Assembly (NCBI GenBank): GCA_034440455.1
Contig: JAWXCB010000134.1
Span: forward strand, 1-15,754
Length of the DNA: 15,754 nt
Source of the DNA: JAWXCB01 sp034440455
GTDB lineage: Bacteria > Bacteroidota > Bacteroidia > Chitinophagales > CAIOSU01
Direction: 5' to 3'
The stretch's first letter is position 1, and each line of letters opens with the position of its first letter. Of the stretch, positions 13,101-15,754 are shown piece after piece. Both the position numbers and the translations under genes were made by a program. A model generated the notes under the pieces. The model was not told the DNA's origin and ran no database searches. It saw only the letters and a program-made list of their open reading frames with translations.

Positions 13101-15754
13101 TGAACACGACAAATAAGGTTTGGTCTTTATTTCCTAAATCAAGTACGTTGCCTCCATCCATAAAGGAGCCGGTTGTCCCTGAAATATTGAATCGCACAAC
13201 TTCTTTGTCAATGTTAAGTCCGTTTGCTAAAAATAGGGGTTGATTCGCCACTGTCGGCTGTAGCATGTGTCTTCCGTTTCCGCTTTGGTCAAGCCATGCC
13301 GAAACAAAATTATTTGAATCAACAAGCACATCCGCGTCTGCTTTCAGCCAGAGTTGCATGTCGCTGATAAAGCTGTTTCCAAAAATGGTGAGCGGGAAAA
13401 AATCGGCAATTACCTGCGTGCCGCAAATGTTCAACGCAATCGCGCGCCAGTAATAAGCGCCCGCAGCAAGGTTCTGCACGGTGTATTGGGGTGTGAATGT
13501 TTCTGTTTGAAGCACAAGGCTATTCACCGTGAAATTGGTGTCGGTTGCAATTTGGAACAGGTAGTGATTTGCGTGAAGGCTGGGATTCCAGTTAAAATTG
13601 ATTGTTGAATTTGCGGTTACTGTGCCGTGCGGAGGATTGTATAATGAAAATGGCTCGGGGTCGGGAATGCCGTCTAAAAGGATGACGGTGTTGATGTCGG
13701 AAGCTACACATCCATATTGTGTTTCTACGCTCAATGTAATATCGTACGTGCCAACCGAATCGTAAGTGTAGGTCGGGTTTTGAACCGTAGCGCTATCGCC
13801 ATTGCCAAAATCCCAATGCCATTGATTCACAACATCGGGCGGGGTGGATGAAAACGAACTGTCGAAAAAAACATAAGCGGTTTGAACACAGCCGGCAGAA
13901 TCCAGCGTGGCGAAGTAATCAATCGTAGGCGTTGCAAAAACGACAACGGATTTTGTCAATTCGTTAGAACAGCCGATGTCGGATGTTGCAGTGAGCCTCA
14001 CGCTATAATAACCTGATGCATTGTATTGATGGACAGGGTTAGATGCCGTATCCGTAGTGTTGTCGCCAAACCGCCATTCATAGGATGCTATACTGCCCGA
14101 AGTGATAGTTGAATTATTATTAAATGGAGTAGCCAAACCGAAGCAAACGCTATCTGCTGTAAAAGCAACATTGGGCAAAATGCCGGGGATAACAGTGGCA
14201 ACAACTGTATCTGTTGCAACACAACCAAGCGAGTCAGCAACTATGACCCAGTAAGTTCCGGAAGTCTGCAATATTAATTCAGCGCCTGTTGATGAATCAG
14301 ACCATAAATAACTCACCGCATCTTCCTCGCCTGCCACCAGACTCAACTTATTTCCTGTGCAATATGTGCCATCAGCACCAAGCGCGGCAATGCTGCTGAA
14401 TACATCAACCGACACATTAAACGAATCGGAAGTGACTGCGCACGATGCAAAGCCGGGATAAGTAACCCGCACGAAATACAAACCTGTAGTTGTGATGGCG
14501 ATAGATTCTGTTGTATCCGCTGTTGACCACAAGTAATCATAGCTTGTGCCCAGCAGCGATTCGATTTTCACCGTATCACCGCCACAAATAGCAGTATCGC
14601 CCGGAAGTTGCGCATTGAGTTGCGCAGTGGGATAATCCACGCGGATGGTATCGGAAGAAACCTTTCCGAAAATATCACGCACTTTCAAGCGATAAACACC
14701 CGGCTCTGTAACAATGAGCGCTGAAAAGGTAGTTGAATCACTTGGTGGATTGTTAAGCAAAACATTCGGTTCTGCAAGATTATACCAGAGGTAATTTTTA
14801 AGATAGGGTTTGCTTGCATTAAGGGTAACATCACAGAAAGTGTGGTTATAAATATCTCTTCCAAGATTAAGAGGTGGAGCATATTTCGTGCTTAAATATT
14901 GAGTAGCGCGTGTTCGGGCAACGCTATCCAACGCGGTGTGATACACCATGATTTCCGCGATGTTTCCATTGAGGAACCAATTCAAATCAGTGGGGCTGTT
15001 CCACGAGCAGCCGATGGTCATGATTTTGTTGTTATTCTGCGTGATGTCAGCTCCATTGAGGATACCTGAACCACTATTGGTCACGGTGGTAGAAGGAATA
15101 TTGCTGTTGATATGCATATCCCACGTTGCTTCGGAATTATCCCAAACAGTGGAAACAATTCTGTAATTGCCGTCATTATTGCAACACCCGTTTTGAAATC
15201 CCCTTTGCTGCATTCCTTCCTCAATTATTGACGAGTTCCATTCAAATCCCCGGGGGGCAAGACACCAGCCGTCTGTTAATGAGGTATGCCCTCTTTTTTG
15301 AATGAGCCGGTATTGTATGCCATCCGCATTTTGAGCATTAAACACGATAAGAATAGTTTGGTCATTGGTGCGTAATTCAAGGCTTTGCCCTCCATCAAGA
15401 AAATCATTTCCGTCAAAGCGGAGCACGGGCGCGTTATTCATTTGAGGCGCTGTTGTGAGTGTTGGCTTACGTACAGGGTCAATTTGTGTTAATGAAACAC
15501 TGTTGCCGCTGGAATCAGCCCATTGGCTCACGGAGACACCTCCCACCGTGCCCACATCAGCGCGCACCCAAAGCTGCATATTGCCAAGCGCGCGCGGGTT
15601 GAGCAAATAAAAACGATAAACAGATGACCATGCGGAAGAATCAACGCCATCAAACGCGCGTACGCGCCAGTATAAATCGGTGTTGTTCGGCAAGGCGGGA
15701 ACAATTTGAGACGCGGTGAGAATGGAAGTGTTGTCATAGGTTGTCGTGCTGAAC
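10144..15754 (-). CDS. Giant T9SS-exported FN3/LamG/PKD repeat surface protein (N-terminus outside window)
   Basis: The frame is open to the right edge, giving at least 1,869 residues with no start seen; the TTG at 15693 is internal to a fibronectin-III-like domain. Counting residues from that TTG, the order is: end of FN3 (to ~32), LamG-like 1 (~36-275), three Ig-like units (~276-503), PKD (~507-585, ~588-672), FN3 (~683-771), LamG-like 2 (~777-1028), three Ig-like units (~1029-1243), five PKD repeats (~1245-1652, with WNFGD/WDFGDG cores), a CARDB-like domain (~1653-1763) and a T9SS C-terminal sorting domain (~1765-1849, GPSPNP, LAQGVYLLRI). Such proteins are exported by T9SS and act as adhesins, often in gliding or polymer binding. 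The specific ligand is unknown. Cysteines are frequent at Ig/PKD borders. Confidence 0.92.
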   Translation of the reverse strand, partial: FSTTTYDNTSILTASQIVPALPNNTDLYWRVRAFDGVDSSAWSSVYRFYLLNPRALGNMQLWVRADVGTVGGVSVSQWADSSGNSVSLTQIDPVRKPTLTTAPQMNNAPVLRFDGNDFLDGGQSLELRTNDQTILIVFNAQNADGIQYRLIQKRGHTSLTDGWCLAPRGFEWNSSIIEEGMQQRGFQNGCCNNDGNYRIVSTVWDNSEATWDMHINSNIPSTTVTNSGSGILNGADITQNNNKIMTIGCSWNSPTDLNWFLNGNIAEIMVYHTALDSVARTRATQYLSTKYAPPLNLGRDIYNHTFCDVTLNASKPYLKNYLWYNLAEPNVLLNNPPSDSTTFSALIVTEPGVYRLKVRDIFGKVSSDTIRVDYPTAQLNAQLPGDTAICGGDTVKIESLLGTSYDYLWSTADTTESIAITTTGLYFVRVTYPGFASCAVTSDSFNVSVDVFSSIAALGADGTYCTGNKLSLVAGEEDAVSYLWSDSSTGAELILQTSGTYWVIVADSLGCVATDTVVATVIPGILPNVAFTADSVCFGLATPFNNNSTITSGSIASYEWRFGDNTTDTASNPVHQYNASGYYSVRLTATSDIGCSNELTKSVVVFATPTIDYFATLDSAGCVQTAYVFFDSSFSSTPPDVVNQWHWDFGNGDSATVQNPTYTYDSVGTYDITLSVETQYGCVASDINTVILLDGIPDPEPFSLYNPPHGTVTANSTINFNWNPSLHANHYLFQIATDTNFTVNSLVLQTETFTPQYTVQNLAAGAYYWRAIALNICGTQVIADFFPLTIFGNSFISDMQLWLKADADVLVDSNNFVSAWLDQSGNGRHMLQPTVANQPLFLANGLNIDKEVVRFNISGTTGSFMDGGNVLDLGNKDQTLFVVFTSYNIPGPTEQYRVIQKRGTPNQSLDYAPGWCIAARGGRLTPSIIQDANDGINFSKGDDYQLNNGCFRMLTTVWDNSKGQWQLFINGQLKETEIDLATADRSYVTPKHITLGCAWNNGSSSAGQTQFLNGSIAEVFIFDNALDNNARKTVEEYLRQKYFPSVNLGQDRELSYGFCSGVTLDAGACQGCSQPCQYRWSTGATTRTIVAPGQGVFAVTVTDGFGFTSSDSVIIKGGFNSVSFDDTVYVCLGDTLLWDTKLTLDGYDFLWQDGSVDSFYKIASAGQYYVYVEDTIDCSFRSDTVTVLIDSFSVFATLGSDTLLCAKNTIALTVGAESARQYQWNDGTTNDELAVFTTDDYSVTAANVNRCIMTDTLHVEIVGIAPDANFSFNRTCLNDSTFFTDITPQLVGTWRWNFDDNSPEETVQNPAHLFAATGFYDVKLTVKDTGICLQSITKTIEVLQLPDAGFTNDLTNCANDIVRFFAASTAPSAQTVTDYYWTFDAGNASANVNPVHNFPTAGFYPISLEVTTDSGCSSIAYDTLEIFSELVAAIGVGNFCFDYPTDFYDASPGFSNISWYWNFGNFIGFSTEQNPIYNYFESGTYPVSLKVTNAIGCERTVIDTIIVTARPTVDFDNPSVCEDEVYQFADSTIINGGDIIVSRQWNFGDQSPISTLQNPAHVYDSAATYNVTLTVQTRNGCENFATKPVIVLTPPTAAFTFTPDYGAAPLDVTFANQSQNGTDYLWDFGDGATSIEISPEHTYLQDESVIITLTVVNAAGCTDIITAPLNISLAKLDIGIDRIIVEKIFNLDCSYFLKMGAYVLNVGTRDVASFDITASNSNGGTIQEHWEGNFSNRQVTYPFNADFLINDCSEDLIICMEVKNPNGEEDENPLNNYTCITLNPELVVIGPSPNPMGDLMHLDIITPSKGDLRISNFNAIGQNLGSLQQGQLDKGFHQYKFDMSHLAQGVYLLRIQFNEESRVIKYTKQ
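12610..13365 (-). repeat. Second LamG-like module of the giant protein
   Basis: This codes for residues ~777-1028 and is a diverged copy of the module at 14869-15588. Shared landmarks in the same order are MQLW..AD, W.D.SGN, VIQKRG, GWC.A.RG, SII, NGC, TVWDNS, GC.WN, FLNG.IAE, ALD and KY.P..NLG.D. The similarity is at protein level; the DNA has diverged. Confidence 0.8.
14869..15588 (-). repeat. First LamG-like module of the giant protein
   Basis: This codes for residues ~36-275 and carries the same ordered landmarks as the module at 12610-13365, including IQKRG, GWC, NGC, TVWDNS and FLNGNIAE. It is preceded by the end of an FN3-like domain, as is the second copy, showing that the duplicated unit is larger than LamG alone. 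Confidence 0.8.

Noticed and set aside
15691..15693. TTG at 15693 as the start of the giant surface protein
   Set aside because: The frame is open through to the right edge, and the residues upstream complete an FN3-like domain. No signal peptide follows the TTG, so it is internal.

Overview
This window looks like chromosomal DNA of a Bacteroidota bacterium, perhaps Chitinophagales, Sphingobacteriales or Cytophagales; that finer placement is inference. Three observations support the phylum. Two proteins end in C-terminal domains of the Type IX secretion system (T9SS) sorting kind. Upstream regions carry the Bacteroidota -7 promoter motif TAnnTTTG. The gene order purN-purH-mreB-mreC-mreD is familiar from that phylum. 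No rRNA, tRNA, CRISPR array, prophage or transposase gene was seen.

Layout. Bases 1-310 contain no gene I can support, only short palindromic repeats and a possible leftward promoter. Bases 311-5023 (minus strand) hold a housekeeping block, read from right to left: purN and purH (overlapping by 4 bp, purine synthesis), then mreB, mreC and mreD (rod-shape morphogenesis; mreC and mreD overlap by 4 bp). Bases 5093-6751 (minus) encode a secreted protein that joins a cytochrome-c-like segment, a two-domain copper monooxygenase core with all its copper ligands, and a T9SS tail. Bases 6752-7015 are a divergent regulatory region with a good Bacteroidota promoter, a three-part GCGCAA motif and a 93-bp MITE-like element. 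Bases 7016-10134 (plus) hold an AraC-family regulator, then gmd and fcl, which together turn GDP-mannose into GDP-L-fucose. Bases 10144-15754 (minus) are the C-terminal ~1,869 residues of a giant T9SS-exported surface protein whose start lies beyond the right edge.

How the genes work together. purN and purH supply two folate-dependent steps of IMP synthesis. MreBCD organise lateral wall growth. gmd and fcl supply activated fucose for surface glycans. The AraC-type regulator sits between the divergent copper-enzyme gene and gmd/fcl and could control either; its target cannot be known from sequence alone. The two T9SS cargo proteins are probably displayed on or released from the cell surface.

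The most unusual features are small repeats that intrude on genes. A GC-rich palindrome is inserted in frame into purH. A relative of that palindrome forms the core of the 93-bp element at the 5' end of the AraC-type gene. A heptamer-repeat hairpin fills the mreB-mreC spacer. The giant adhesin also contains a diverged duplication of a whole fibronectin-III/LamG/Ig-like/PKD cassette. I did not find strong evidence for a wholly new defence or mobile system here.
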